Assembly: GCF_000735345.1 (NCBI RefSeq)
Contig: NZ_JMPJ01000066.1
Span: 206,889 to 270,888 of the forward strand
Direction: 5' to 3'
DNA: 64,000 nucleotides
DNA from: Ewingella americana ATCC 33852
Lineage (GTDB): Bacteria; Pseudomonadota; Gammaproteobacteria; Enterobacterales; Enterobacteriaceae
Under the pieces are notes generated by a model. The model was not told where the DNA came from. It made no database searches and saw only the letters and a list, made by a program, of their open reading frames with translations. The position numbers and the translations under genes are program-made. Shown piece after piece: positions 44,910 to 53,341 of the stretch (the stretch's first letter is position 1; the number at the start of each line of letters is the position of its first letter).

Positions 44910-45824
44910 TTACTGCTTGAGTTTAGGGTCAAGGGCGTCGCGCAGACCGTCACCCATCAGGTTAAATGCCAGTACCGTCAACAGAATGATCACGCCCGGG
45001 AAGGTCACAACCCACCACGCGCTCTGAGCAAACTGCAATACGTCGGACAGCATAGTGCCCCACTCAGGCGTTGGCGGCTGTGCGCCCATGCCGAGGAAGC
45101 CGAGAGCCGCCATATCCAGAATGGCGTTGGAGAAGCCGAGCGATGCCTGAACAATCAGCGGCGCTAAGCAGTTAGGTAAAATGTTCACGAACATCTGGCG
45201 CGCGGAACCTGCACCCGCCACGCGAGAAGCCGTCACGTAGTCACGGTTCACTTCGACCAGCACCGCGGCGCGGGTCAAACGCACATAGTGCGGCAAGGCG
45301 ACGAAGGTCAGAGCCAACGAGGCGTTGACTATCGACGGGCCGAAAATCGCCACCAGTACCAGTGCTAACAGCAGGCTTGGCAGCGCCAGCATGATGTCAA
45401 CGATACGCATGATAGTGGCGTCAACCACGCCGCCGTAGTAACCGGCGAACAGGCCGAAAACCACGCCGAGGATCAGCGACAGTACCACCACCAGACAACC
45501 AACCAGCAGCGACAGGCGCGCGCCGTACATCAGGCGGGACAAGATGTCGCGACCCACGTCGTCGGTGCCTAACAGGAACTTCCAGCTGCCGCCTTCTTGC
45601 CAGACCGGCGGGCGCAGCAGCGCGTCACGGAACTGTTCGGCCGGGCCGTGGGGTGCAATCACGTTAGCGCCAATGGCGATAACCAGCATGATGATGATGT
45701 AAACCAGGCCAGTCACGGCCCCTTTGTTGCGCTTAAAGTAGTGCCAGAATTCGCGCATTGGCGGCATCGGCGTCGGCGCTGCCGTCACTATTTCGTTAGC
45801 AACGGGCTCTGTAACTTGAGACAT
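44910..45824 (-). CDS. dppC: Dipeptide ABC transporter permease DppC
   Basis: A 304-residue BPD-type permease with a hydrophobic start after a short cytoplasmic N-terminus ([21 protein letters not shown]), the DppC-characteristic [22 protein letters not shown], and the EAA loop motif ([24 protein letters not shown]). It pairs with DppB in the inner membrane channel for dipeptides. It starts 10 bp after dppB in the dppABCDF order. Confidence 0.96.
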   Translation of the reverse strand: MSQVTEPVANEIVTAAPTPMPPMREFWHYFKRNKGAVTGLVYIIIMLVIAIGANVIAPHGPAEQFRDALLRPPVWQEGGSWKFLLGTDDVGRDILSRLMYGARLSLLVGCLVVVLSLILGVVFGLFAGYYGGVVDATIMRIVDIMLALPSLLLALVLVAIFGPSIVNASLALTFVALPHYVRLTRAAVLVEVNRDYVTASRVAGAGSARQMFVNILPNCLAPLIVQASLGFSNAILDMAALGFLGMGAQPPTPEWGTMLSDVLQFAQSAWWVVTFPGVIILLTVLAFNLMGDGLRDALDPKLKQ

Positions 45825-45834
45825 AGTGAGCCCC

Positions 45835-46854
45835 TTATTTTCTGTGGCGAATACGCGGGTTGACCACGCCGTAGAGCACGTCTACCAGCAGGTTAACCAC
45901 GATAATCAGAATGGCGACCAGCAAGACACCGCCCTGCACGACCGGATAGTCGCGGCGTTGTAATGCATCAATCAACCAGCGGCCGAGTCCTGGCCAAGAG
46001 AAGATGGTTTCCGTCAGGATGGCACCGCCAAGCAGCGTACCGACCTGCAAACCAATGATGGTCACGACCGGCAGCAGCGCATTGCGCAGTGCGTGGACCA
46101 CGATGACGCGCATACGGCTCACGCCTTTAGCGCGCGCGGTGCGGATGTAGTCTTCGCCCAGCACTTCCAGCATGGAAGAACGGGTCATACGCACGATAAC
46201 CGCCAGCGGGATAGTCCCGAGCACGATGGCAGGCAGGATCATGTGCATCACGGCGTCTTTGAAGTCACCCGGCTCGCCCCAGATTAAGGAGTCGATCAGC
46301 ATGAAGCCGGTCAGCGGCTGGCTGTCATCAAGGAACACCGTGTCGCTTATTCGCCCCGACACGGGCGTGAGATTAAGATGCACCGAGACCAGCATCACCA
46401 GCATGATGCCCCACCAGAAGATAGGCATTGAGTATCCCGTCAATGAGATACCTACGGCGGTGTGGTCAAAGATGGAGCCGCGCTTCACCGCCGCCAATAC
46501 CCCCACGGGTATACCGACGATCACCGCGAAAATCATGGCGCAAATGCCTAATTCCAGCGTGGCTTTGAAACGTGGCACGAACTCCTGCCAAACAGGGACG
46601 CGGCTTTTTAACGAGACGCCAAGGTCGCCGTGCAGCACCCCTGTCACATAGTTGAAGTATTGTTGATACAGCGGCTTGTCGAGGCCCATTTCGGCCATCA
46701 GCTGTGCGTGGCGCTCAGCAGAAATACCGCGTTCTCCGGCCATGATGGTCACCGGGTCGCCTGGAATCATGTGCACGAAGGCAAAAGTCAGCAAAGTTAT
46801 GCCGATAAACGTTGGGATAACTAACCCCAGACGTCGGAGTATGAACTGAAACAT
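45835..46854 (-). CDS. dppB: Dipeptide ABC transporter permease DppB
   Basis: The 339-residue permease begins MFQFILRRLGLVIPTFIGITLLTFAFVHMIPGDP, the typical DppB/OppB first helix and loop, and contains the EAA loop (RTARAKGVSRMRVIVVHALRNALLPVV). E. coli DppB has 339 residues. It is separated from dppA by 206 bp containing hairpins, so its expression should be lower than that of dppA. Confidence 0.96.
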   Translation of the reverse strand: MFQFILRRLGLVIPTFIGITLLTFAFVHMIPGDPVTIMAGERGISAERHAQLMAEMGLDKPLYQQYFNYVTGVLHGDLGVSLKSRVPVWQEFVPRFKATLELGICAMIFAVIVGIPVGVLAAVKRGSIFDHTAVGISLTGYSMPIFWWGIMLVMLVSVHLNLTPVSGRISDTVFLDDSQPLTGFMLIDSLIWGEPGDFKDAVMHMILPAIVLGTIPLAVIVRMTRSSMLEVLGEDYIRTARAKGVSRMRVIVVHALRNALLPVVTIIGLQVGTLLGGAILTETIFSWPGLGRWLIDALQRRDYPVVQGGVLLVAILIIVVNLLVDVLYGVVNPRIRHRK

Positions 46855-46878
46855 ATCCCGTACTCTCTTGTATAAAAT

Positions 46879-46904
46879 GCCCGGAGAACCGTAGCTCGCC
46901 GGGC
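46879..46904 (-). terminator. Intercistronic hairpin after dppA
   Basis: GCCCGG (46879-46884) and CCGGGC (46899-46904) pair, extended by GA/TC after an A-G mismatch; on the minus strand ATTTTATA follows. It can act as a partial terminator between the binding-protein gene and the permease genes. Confidence 0.55.
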
Positions 46905-46978
46905 TTATTGTTAGCTCACAAAACTATAAACTACTGAACTGAAGGACGTAGTGAGCGCTCAGCGAGCAAGGCGGAGGA

Positions 46979-47025
46979 GCGCCGCAATTGAGACATACCA
47001 TCAGGTAGGCGAAAATTGCGAGCGC
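46979..47025. repeat. Inverted repeat in the dppA-dppB gap
   Basis: GCGCCGCAATT (46979-46989) pairs with AATTGCG-A-GCGC (47014-47025, one bulged A). It is nested inside a looser repeat: CACTACT-like and GAGCGC/GCGCTC segments near 46945 and 47045. It may protect the dppA mRNA 3' end or be an intergenic repeat family member. Confidence 0.6.
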
Positions 47026-47060
47026 CGCACAACGCAGCTCCCTGTGCGCTCAGTAGTCGA

Positions 47061-48668
47061 TCACTCCACAGAAACGTTTTCGAAGTGGTGTTTGCCCAGT
47101 GGATCTACCACATAGCCTTTGACTTCTTTACGCACTGGCTCATAAACGGTGGAGTGAGCCACGATCAGCGCAGGCGCTTGGTCATGCATCACAACCTGAG
47201 CCTGTTGGTACAGCGCAGCACGTTTGGCGTGATCAGATTCAGCACGAGCTGGCTGGATCAGGTCTTCAAACGGCTTGTAGCACCAGCGAGAGTAGTTAGA
47301 ACCGTCTTTCGCCGCTGCGCAGCTGAACAGGGTGGCGAAGAAGTTGTCTGGATCCCCATTGTCGCCGGTCCAGCCCATCATCACAGCCTGATGCTCACCC
47401 GCTTTGGCGCGTTTCAGGTACTCGCCCCACTCGTAAGTCACGATGTTGGCTTTCACGCCCACTTTCGCCCAGTCAGCCTGAATCATCTCAGCCATGCGGC
47501 GAGCGTTCGGGTTGTATGGACGCTGAACAGGCATTGCCCACAGGTCGATGGTGAAGCCGTCAGCGTGGCCAGACTCTTTCAGCAGCTCTTTGGCTTTAAC
47601 TGGATCGTATGGGTAATCAACGATGTCTTTGTTGTAGCCCCACATTGTTGGTGGGATCAGGTTTTTAGCCGCAGAGCCAGCACCCTGATAAACCGCGTCG
47701 ATGATGGCTTGTTTGTTCACAGCCATGGTCAGTGCTTGGCGCACTTTCACGTCATCCAGTGGTTTTTTCTCAACGTTGAAGGAGACATAACCCACGTTCA
47801 GACCCGGTTGTTGCATCAGGTTGATGGTTTTGTCTTTCTTCATTGCAGCGATGTCAGCTGGGTTAGGGAACGGCATAACCTGGCATTCGTTTTTCTGCAA
47901 TTTGGCGTAACGCACAGAAGCGTCAGGCGTGATGGAGAAGACTAAACGGTCGATCTGCGGCTTGGTGCCCCAGTAGCCTGGGAAGGCTTTGTACAGGATG
48001 CGGGAGTCTTTCTGGTATTGCAGCAGCTGGAATGGACCAGTACCGATTGGGTTCAGGTCAACTTTCTCCGGCGTACCGGCTTTCAGCATGTTCGCTGCAT
48101 ATTCACCCGACAGGATTGACGCGAAGTCCATACCCAGGTCAGCCAAGAATGGCGCTTCAGGGCGGTTCAACACGAACTGAACGGTGTAATCGTCAACTTT
48201 AACGATTTTGTTGATCAGGTCAGGCATGCCCATGCCTTCGAAGTATTCGTAGCTGCCGCCAGAAACGCCGTGGTATGGGTTGTTTTTGTCTAACTGACGC
48301 TCAAAGGAGTAAACCACGTCATCCGCGTTGAAATCGCGAGTCGGTTTGAAATCTTTGCTGTCTTGCCACTTCACGCCTTTGCGCAGGTGGAAGGTGTAGG
48401 TTTTGCCATCTGGGGAGATGTCCCACTTCTCAGCCAAACCAGGCTGCAATTCAGTGGTACCAATTTTGAACTCTACCAAACGGTTGTAGATAGGCACGGA
48501 GCTGGCATCGTAAGTCGTACCAGAGGTGAACAGCTGTGGGTTAAAGCCTTCAGGCGAGCCTTCAGAACAATAAACTAAAGTTTTGGCTTGGACGCTGGCG
48601 GCCACGGTCAGCGCTATCAGGCCCATACTGAATTTCAGTAGCCCTGCTTTACCCAAGGAGATTTTCAT
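47061..48668 (-). CDS. dppA: Dipeptide-binding protein DppA
   Basis: DppA binds dipeptides (and haem in E. coli) in the periplasm and delivers them to DppBC. The 535-residue SBP5-family protein has a signal peptide (cleavage after VQA near residue 28, before KTLVYCSEGSPEGFNPQ) and family blocks TYTFHLRKGVKWQDSKDF, LNPIGTGPFQLL and the peptide-contact region. E. coli DppA has 535 residues. Its 5' leader is CA-rich (GcvB target, 48689-48714) and its promoter is at 48741-48768. Confidence 0.97.
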   Translation of the reverse strand: MKISLGKAGLLKFSMGLIALTVAASVQAKTLVYCSEGSPEGFNPQLFTSGTTYDASSVPIYNRLVEFKIGTTELQPGLAEKWDISPDGKTYTFHLRKGVKWQDSKDFKPTRDFNADDVVYSFERQLDKNNPYHGVSGGSYEYFEGMGMPDLINKIVKVDDYTVQFVLNRPEAPFLADLGMDFASILSGEYAANMLKAGTPEKVDLNPIGTGPFQLLQYQKDSRILYKAFPGYWGTKPQIDRLVFSITPDASVRYAKLQKNECQVMPFPNPADIAAMKKDKTINLMQQPGLNVGYVSFNVEKKPLDDVKVRQALTMAVNKQAIIDAVYQGAGSAAKNLIPPTMWGYNKDIVDYPYDPVKAKELLKESGHADGFTIDLWAMPVQRPYNPNARRMAEMIQADWAKVGVKANIVTYEWGEYLKRAKAGEHQAVMMGWTGDNGDPDNFFATLFSCAAAKDGSNYSRWCYKPFEDLIQPARAESDHAKRAALYQQAQVVMHDQAPALIVAHSTVYEPVRKEVKGYVVDPLGKHHFENVSVE

Positions 48669-48688
48669 CGCTTGTGCTCCATCTATTA

Positions 48689-48714
48689 ATGGTGATGTGG
48701 ATGTGTGTGTTGTA
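48689..48714 (-). promoter_or_regulatory. CA-rich GcvB-target leader of dppA
   Basis: On the minus strand the leader reads ACAACACACACATCCACATC, 20-45 nt before the dppA start. GcvB's G/U-rich R1 region pairs with such CA-rich sequences in dppA and oppA of E. coli and Salmonella. Whether this genome's GcvB pairs here is inferred. Confidence 0.65.
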
Positions 48715-48740
48715 TTTGCAGCTCACGCCCCCCTTTATTT

Positions 48741-48768
48741 TTTATAGACGGGAGGCTGTGTTGCCCAA
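48741..48768 (-). promoter_or_regulatory. Candidate dppA promoter
   Basis: Minus strand: -35 TTGGGC (48768-48763), 16-bp spacer, -10 TATAAA (48746-48741). The predicted start gives a leader of about 65 nt that includes the CA-rich site. Confidence 0.55.
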
Positions 48769-49290
48769 TTCGCTGCGGAAAGTCTTTCCAGAAAAAGGGA
48801 GGAACGCCGAGGAGGCGTTTTCTCAGGCAAAACTCGTAAACTTAGCGTTACAAAAAATTACCGGAAAAATCTTCTGGTCTTACTTCGGGCTATCAATTTG
48901 GCAACTCTGATGGATGACGTCAATATAACCAATAGGCATTTACAAAGACTGTGAGTAACAGCAAACAAACATAAAAAAACCTTTCTTTAACATATGCAGG
49001 ATGAAAGTTCAGCCATAAGCCTTAAAGTCAACACATTCACCTATCTGACAGAATCATCTCAGCGCTTTACCCCGTTTTCATTCAAAAAAAATTTCTTGCC
49101 AAATGATGATTATATGAACGGTTATTGGTGTGATCGGGCCATAAGCCAGCGGAAAATGCTGGGAACGGATAAGATAATTTGCCGCGAACGCGCCAGAAAA
49201 GGGTGCAGATGGACGCCAAAATAGAGCCGGCGATCCATTTTGGTGCAGAGGGGAAAAGGGTGTTTGTTACCGAGTGAAAGAATTTTACTT
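48769..49290. other. Non-coding region upstream of dppA
   Basis: Roughly 520 bp between the dppA promoter and the toxin-antitoxin operator, low in GC after 48,900. A small hairpin, AACGCC-GAGGA-GGCGTT then TTC, lies near 48802-48818. I found no gene in either strand with convincing start, length and composition. Confidence 0.5.
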
Positions 49291-49332
49291 GCGACATTTT
49301 GTTGCGCATAGCGACATTATGGCGCACATTAT
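49291..49332 (+). promoter_or_regulatory. Repeats upstream of the toxin-antitoxin pair
   Basis: GCGACATTTT (49291-49300) and GCGACATTAT (49311-49320) are direct repeats 20 bp apart, followed by GCGCACATTAT (49322-49332). They stand 33-74 bp before the antitoxin start and are candidates for autorepression sites. Confidence 0.4.
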
Positions 49333-49364
49333 TGACTAATATGCACTCAAATAAAGGTGAAATT

Positions 49365-49601
49365 ATGGCAACCAGCATCAGGCTTGATGATGATTTTGTC
49401 AGCGAAGTGAAAATCCACGCAGAAGCTACCCATCGCAGCATTCCAAAGCAGATCGAACATTGGGCGAAAATAGGCCGAATTGCCGAAGATAACCCCGACC
49501 TTACGTATCGATTTATTATGGAAACACTCTTAGCCAAAAGTGAAATTGATAACCACAAGGTAACGCGTTATGTCAGAAGGACAGAGCGGTCAAAGGATTG
49601 A
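49365..49601 (+). CDS. ParD-like type II antitoxin
   Basis: The 78-residue protein starts at ATG 49365 (AAAGGTGA 6 bp upstream) and opens MATSIRLDDDFVSEVKIHAEATHRS, an Arc/MetJ-type ribbon-helix-helix with the dimer-forming beta strand (TSIRL). The segment IPKQIEHWAKIGRIAEDNPDLTYRFI is shared with ParD-like antitoxins (IPKQIEHWA). It overlaps the toxin by 32 bp. It should bind the upstream repeats and neutralise the toxin. Confidence 0.85.
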   Translation: MATSIRLDDDFVSEVKIHAEATHRSIPKQIEHWAKIGRIAEDNPDLTYRFIMETLLAKSEIDNHKVTRYVRRTERSKD

Positions 49602-49899
49602 TACGTTTGAGTCTCATCGTTTCTCAAAGGCATTAAATCGCTTACCGCAACAGCAACAAGCCGTGGTGGAAGATGAGATTGAACGCATACAGGACAACCC
49701 GACTATCGGCGAGTTAAAGAAAGGGGACTTGAATTACCTGCGAGTGCACAAATTCCAACTCAACCATCAGCTCGCGCTAATAGGCTATAGCTGGGTCGAA
49801 GATAAAATTGCGCTGTATTTGCTGAGTCTGGATTCTCATGAAAACTTCTATAAGGATCAGAAGAATCATCGGAAGGCTGATTTAAAGCTAATGAAGTAA
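49570..49899 (+). CDS. RelE/ParE-superfamily toxin
   Basis: The 109-residue protein begins 32 bp inside the antitoxin gene. RFSKALNRLPQQQQAVVEDEIERIQDNPTIGELKKGDL (helical pair, then the first strand LRVHKFQLNHQLALIGYSW) and ALYLLSLDSHENFYKDQK match the RelE toxin fold of this ParD-like group. It is either an mRNA interferase or gyrase-directed toxin; sequence alone does not decide. It is adjacent to the duplicated tRNA 3' end. Confidence 0.85.
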   Translation: MSEGQSGQRIDTFESHRFSKALNRLPQQQQAVVEDEIERIQDNPTIGELKKGDLNYLRVHKFQLNHQLALIGYSWVEDKIALYLLSLDSHENFYKDQKNHRKADLKLMK

Positions 49900-49943
49900 C
49901 CACCAACCTCCTTCGGAGGTTCTCATCCTCATAAACTCCAGAC

Positions 49944-49975
49944 GAAAAAAAACCTGCTTTAAAAAGCAGGTTTTT
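49944..49975. terminator. Terminator (left copy)
   Basis: AACCTGCTTT and AAAGCAGGTT form the stem with A-run upstream and T-run downstream. It can end the toxin transcript from the left. Confidence 0.8.
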
Positions 49976-50107
49976 CAAATGTGGTCGGCGAGAGAGGATT
50001 ACGCGCATCTGCGATGCTTGCCCTGCGGGCCGTTGCTAAAGCAACGTGGTCTCGCTTCGCTCGGCTCAAACCTCCTTCGGAGGTTCTCATCCTCATAAAC
50101 TTCAGAC

Positions 50108-50138
50108 GAAAAAAAACCTGCTTTAAAAAGCAGGTTTC
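50108..50138 (-). terminator. Terminator of the tRNA-Pro transcript
   Basis: On the minus strand AAACCTGCTT/AAGCAGGTTT followed by TTTTTTCG, directly after the tRNA 3' end. Confidence 0.88.
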
Positions 50139-50145
50139 TTAAATG

Positions 50146-50222
50146 TGGTCGGCGAGAGAGGATTCGAACCTCCGACCCACTGGTCCCAAACCAGTTGCGC
50201 TACCAAGCTGCGCTACTCGCCG
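50146..50222 (-). tRNA. tRNA-Pro (anticodon UGG)
   Basis: 77 nt, minus strand, starting CGGCGAGTAGCGCAGC and ending with encoded CCA. The acceptor stem CGGCGAG/CTCGCCG, D-loop GCTTGGTA, anticodon stem-loop ACTGG-TTTGGGA-CCAGT (anticodon TGG) and T-arm GGTTCGAATCC all fold normally. E. coli's tRNA at this locus (proK) reads CGG; this one equals the proM-type UGG sequence as I recall it. Confidence 0.97.
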
Positions 50223-50323
50223 AATTGGGCCGCATGTTACTGCTGCTGATTCGGAGCGTCAACGCCTTTTTATGACAACTCTGCTGACTGCTTAGAAATT
50301 CAGCGGAACCGGCATTTTCAGCC

Positions 50324-52009
50324 TTAAATACTGTCAGCAGACTGAGGTTTGGCACACCAATTATTGGCGGGATTAATACCACCGTCAGGCGAGGTGTATC
50401 CCAAACAGCCCAAGATGGAGTCGAATAACTCTTCGTGGCGTTTTTTGCCACCAACGCGCTGCTGGGCTTTTAACCTGTCGAAAGCTTCCTGATGGTCCGG
50501 CTGGGCGAGGAAACTGTCGGACGCCCAGGCAATCATCGGGACGCGGAATTGCTCGTCAGGGGCCATCTGGCGCGGCGTACCGTGCAGGTGCGAGTTCTCA
50601 TCAATCGACTCGCCGTGATCGGCGGCATAGAACACCACGGCCTTTTTATCGCGCAGTGAGTCAATCACGTTGCCAATAAAGGTGTCGGTATACAGCACGC
50701 TATTGTCGAAGGCGTTAATCAGCTGCGCCTTCGAACAAGAGCGGTCAACGCCCATGCACTCTGGCGTGTAGCGCGCAAAACTGCGCGGATAGCGCTGCGA
50801 GTACTGATAGTGCGAGCCTTTGGTGTGCAGAATGACTAAATGCTTGCCCTGCGGATGGTTTTTCACCGACTCCTGCAACTCATTCACCAGCAGCATGTCA
50901 TCTACCGGCTTGCCGTCGTTGCGCTTTTCCGACGCGATGATTTCGCGGAATGAGTAATTGTCAGTATTGGTGTTGTTGTAGAACCACACTTCACTTTGCA
51001 TCGCGAACAGTTCAGAGCTGAACCCCAGCGACTTGAGCACTGAAAACACGTTTTTCTCTTTCAAGGTTCGCTGCGGATTATCTTCCGCCCCGCCTTCCCG
51101 CACGAACATACAGCGCAGGGAGAGCTTAGTGGCGGTGTCGCACGAGGTACCACGGAAAGCCACCAGATTCTCTTCTTGCGACAAACGCGGGGTGGTATCG
51201 CGCTCATAGCCGAGGATGCCCATATGGTCCCAGCGGGTGGTCTCGCCGATGATAAACACCACGTAAGTGTCATCAATTCCGGCCGGAGGAATGTAAGTAA
51301 ACTTTTTCGCTGGGTCTAACAAGTTACTGGTGTCAGTGCTTTCATCCACCTGCGTGTAGGCAAAAAGCCCCAGCGCGGCCAGCCAGTTAGAAGGTAAATA
51401 GGAGTGTGCGACCACGCCGCCGTAGCTCGGCAAATCGACGTTAGTCAGCTTCTCATTCAAGCTCTGCTGGCGATCGAGCATGCGCAGCGGCAACCATACC
51501 AGTGCCACCACCGCGAGCAAAATAGCCAGCGGGATCAGGCGCTGGCCCGGCGTTTTCATCTGCTCAATCAGCGTCAGCCGCAGGTCATTCTTCCAGATAA
51601 AAATCAGAGGAATAATGCTGACAACGGCCATCCACAAGAAGAAATACCAGCCAATCACTTCCTTGCTCAGGTCAATGTCGGTGGTCATAACCGAGGCGAT
51701 AATGCCGTAGCCAATGACCACGTTGAACATCACCATGTAATAGCTGGCGGCCACCGATATCAGCAGCAAAAAGCTGGCGATGACGCGGAAAAACAGGCGT
51801 CCACCGAGTGATAACAGGCGCAGCAGGAAGAAGGTGAACAGCACGATGGCCACCACTTCAGTGACGGCCTGCATGACTTCGGTCAGATTGACGTTGTGGG
51901 CCATCGGTGCGAAACGGCGGTAAAACACGGAGACATTGAGGAAAATGCCGATGTAGATCGCTAACAAGAAGGAGAGATTTTGCTGCGATAGAGTCTTCAC
52001 TCTATTCAT
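50324..52009 (-). CDS. eptB: EptB, Kdo2-lipid A phosphoethanolamine transferase
   Basis: EptB adds phosphoethanolamine to the Kdo residue of lipopolysaccharide at the periplasmic face. The 561-residue protein has five N-terminal helices and a periplasmic sulfatase-type domain with VVFIIGETTRWDH (metal), nucleophile Thr in SCDTATKLSLRC (about 290), ILHTKGSHYQYSQRYP, and ADHGESIDENSHLHG. E. coli eptB also lies beside this tRNA-Pro gene, confirming synteny. Metal and nucleophile residues are intact. Confidence 0.95.
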   Translation of the reverse strand: MNRVKTLSQQNLSFLLAIYIGIFLNVSVFYRRFAPMAHNVNLTEVMQAVTEVVAIVLFTFFLLRLLSLGGRLFFRVIASFLLLISVAASYYMVMFNVVIGYGIIASVMTTDIDLSKEVIGWYFFLWMAVVSIIPLIFIWKNDLRLTLIEQMKTPGQRLIPLAILLAVVALVWLPLRMLDRQQSLNEKLTNVDLPSYGGVVAHSYLPSNWLAALGLFAYTQVDESTDTSNLLDPAKKFTYIPPAGIDDTYVVFIIGETTRWDHMGILGYERDTTPRLSQEENLVAFRGTSCDTATKLSLRCMFVREGGAEDNPQRTLKEKNVFSVLKSLGFSSELFAMQSEVWFYNNTNTDNYSFREIIASEKRNDGKPVDDMLLVNELQESVKNHPQGKHLVILHTKGSHYQYSQRYPRSFARYTPECMGVDRSCSKAQLINAFDNSVLYTDTFIGNVIDSLRDKKAVVFYAADHGESIDENSHLHGTPRQMAPDEQFRVPMIAWASDSFLAQPDHQEAFDRLKAQQRVGGKKRHEELFDSILGCLGYTSPDGGINPANNWCAKPQSADSI

Positions 52010-52151
52010 GTAATGTGGTTATCCAGACAGTTTTAGAAAGATTCTGAATCATTGTGACATGTTTGTTACCCACTGGTTCATAGATATTGGTCAGAAACGG
52101 GATTTGGCTAGGATTTCCAGAATGATCTGCATAAGCCAACCATCAACGAGA

Positions 52152-52173
52152 AAAGGAGGCCGAAGCCTCCTTG
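52152..52173 (-). terminator. Terminator after ohr
   Basis: Minus strand: AAGGAGGC, loop TTCG, GCCTCCTT, TTCTC. It follows the ohr stop. Confidence 0.8.
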
Positions 52174-52232
52174 AGATATAAAAACTGGTGTGGCAAACGC
52201 GTTATTAATAGGTTTCCACTGATGCCGTGATT

Positions 52233-52655
52233 TTATTTTACGTTCAGAGTGACATCAATGTTGCCACGCGTGGCGTTGGAGTAAGGGCAAACGTGGTGCG
52301 CTTTCTCAACCAGCGCTTCGGCTTCGCTGCGTTCAATACCTGGCAGAGTGATGTCCAGCTGCACTTCTAAACCGTAGCCGCCTGGGATTTCACCTATACC
52401 CACGGTGGCTTCGATTTTAGCGTCGGCAGGAATTTTCACCTTTTCTTTCGCGCCAACGGCTTTCAAAGCACCCAAGAAACAGGCTGAGTAACCCGCGCCG
52501 AACAGCTGCTCAGGGTTAGTTGCACCACCCAAACCACCCATCTCTTTCGGCAGGCCCAGTTTGACATCCAGCAGACCGTCGTCAGAAACCGCACGGCCAT
52601 CACGACCACCGGTGGAAGAGACATGAGCGCGGTACATTACTTTTTCGATAGACAT
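52233..52655 (-). CDS. ohr: Organic hydroperoxide reductase Ohr
   Basis: Ohr reduces organic and lipid hydroperoxides using a Cys pair. The 140-residue OsmC-family protein has the peroxidatic Cys in GAGYSACFLGAL (about 60), catalytic Arg region GRDGRAVSDDG (about 18-28) and the resolving Cys in AHHVCPYSNATRGN (about 125). It lies 156 bp downstream of ohrR, the regulator, in the same direction, with a shared operator-like motif (52712-52724). Confidence 0.96.
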   Translation of the reverse strand: MSIEKVMYRAHVSSTGGRDGRAVSDDGLLDVKLGLPKEMGGLGGATNPEQLFGAGYSACFLGALKAVGAKEKVKIPADAKIEATVGIGEIPGGYGLEVQLDITLPGIERSEAEALVEKAHHVCPYSNATRGNIDVTLNVK

Positions 52656-52711
52656 ATTTCATTCCTTTAAGACAGGTTAGGTTTAGGGTAAGAATTAATA
52701 TCGCTATTTAA

Positions 52712-52724
52712 TAGCGCACGACTT
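52712..52724 (-). promoter_or_regulatory. OhrR-operator-like motif upstream of ohr
   Basis: TAGCGCACGACTT (+ strand) matches the motif upstream of ohrR (TAGTGCACGATTT at 53292-53304) at 11 of 13 bases. It lies 57 bp before ohr. Confidence 0.6.
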
Positions 52725-52811
52725 GTTAATTATTCGCAGACAAACTCGAAACTCTACTCCGGACTTATCTGCTTACTGCAAAGAATGTTGTTGCTGCCTG
52801 ATAGTCAACAA

Positions 52812-53285
52812 TCAGGACTTATCTTTCAGCCTTTCACGCAGGGACTCAAGCTGGCCCTTCAACGCTGACATTTCTTCGATATCACATTCGGTGGCGCACA
52901 TAATCGCCTCCGGGATACCTTTTGCTTTCTCTTTCAGCGCCTTGCCTGCGTCGGTCAGGGTAATAATCACCTGACGCTCATCGCTTTTAGCGCGATTGCG
53001 AACCAGCAGCCCGGCGGTTTCCAGACGCTTCAACAGCGGCGTCAGGGTCGCGGAGTCAAGGAACAGCTTTTCGCCAATCTCCGATACGATCACATCATCA
53101 CGCTGCCACAGCACCAGCATCACCAAGTATTGCGGATAGGTGAGATCCAGCTCGCCCAGCAGCTTACGGTAGACCTTATGCAGTGCCAGATTCGCGGAAT
53201 AGAGCGCAAAACACATCTGTTGGTCCAGATGGAGCAGAGCATTGGTAGGTATCGGTGATTCAGTTTTCGTCTTCATGAGACTCAA
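52812..53285 (-). CDS. ohrR: OhrR, MarR-family organic-peroxide sensor
   Basis: The 157-residue MarR protein has the sensing Cys in [18 protein letters not shown] (Cys near 25), the [11 protein letters not shown] helix with Tyr residues that contact it in OhrR, and the winged helix ([32 protein letters not shown]...[10 protein letters not shown]). Oxidation of the Cys releases OhrR from DNA and induces ohr. It lies upstream of ohr, on the same strand. Confidence 0.93.
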   Translation of the reverse strand: MSLMKTKTESPIPTNALLHLDQQMCFALYSANLALHKVYRKLLGELDLTYPQYLVMLVLWQRDDVIVSEIGEKLFLDSATLTPLLKRLETAGLLVRNRAKSDERQVIITLTDAGKALKEKAKGIPEAIMCATECDIEEMSALKGQLESLRERLKDKS

Positions 53286-53291
53286 TATATA

Positions 53292-53304
53292 TAGTGCACG
53301 ATTT
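53292..53304 (-). promoter_or_regulatory. OhrR-operator-like motif upstream of ohrR
   Basis: TAGTGCACGATTT (+ strand), 7 bp before the ohrR start codon, matches the site upstream of ohr; OhrR repressors commonly bind both their own and the ohr promoters. Confidence 0.6.
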
Positions 53305-53341
53305 TATCGCAAGCATTTTTTGACGGAATTTTGCTCGAAAG

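Larger units (their letters stand above)
49905..50164. repeat. 96-bp direct duplication carrying the tRNA 3' end and terminator
   Basis: Segments 49905-50000 and 50069-50164 are the same 96 bp with three mismatches and no gaps, 164 bp apart. Each has a CCTCCTTCGGAGG hairpin, a terminator and, in the left copy, the last 19 nt of the tRNA-Pro including CCA (49982-50000). Between them, 50001-50068 contains small hairpins (GTTGCTAAAGCAAC, CGAG/CTCG-like). The left copy thus looks like a displaced tRNA 3' end, as at integration sites. Confidence 0.85.

Noticed and set aside
48674-48910. A + strand frame overlapping the dppA leader
   Set aside because: It is antisense to the dppA promoter and CA-rich leader, and has no ribosome-binding site.
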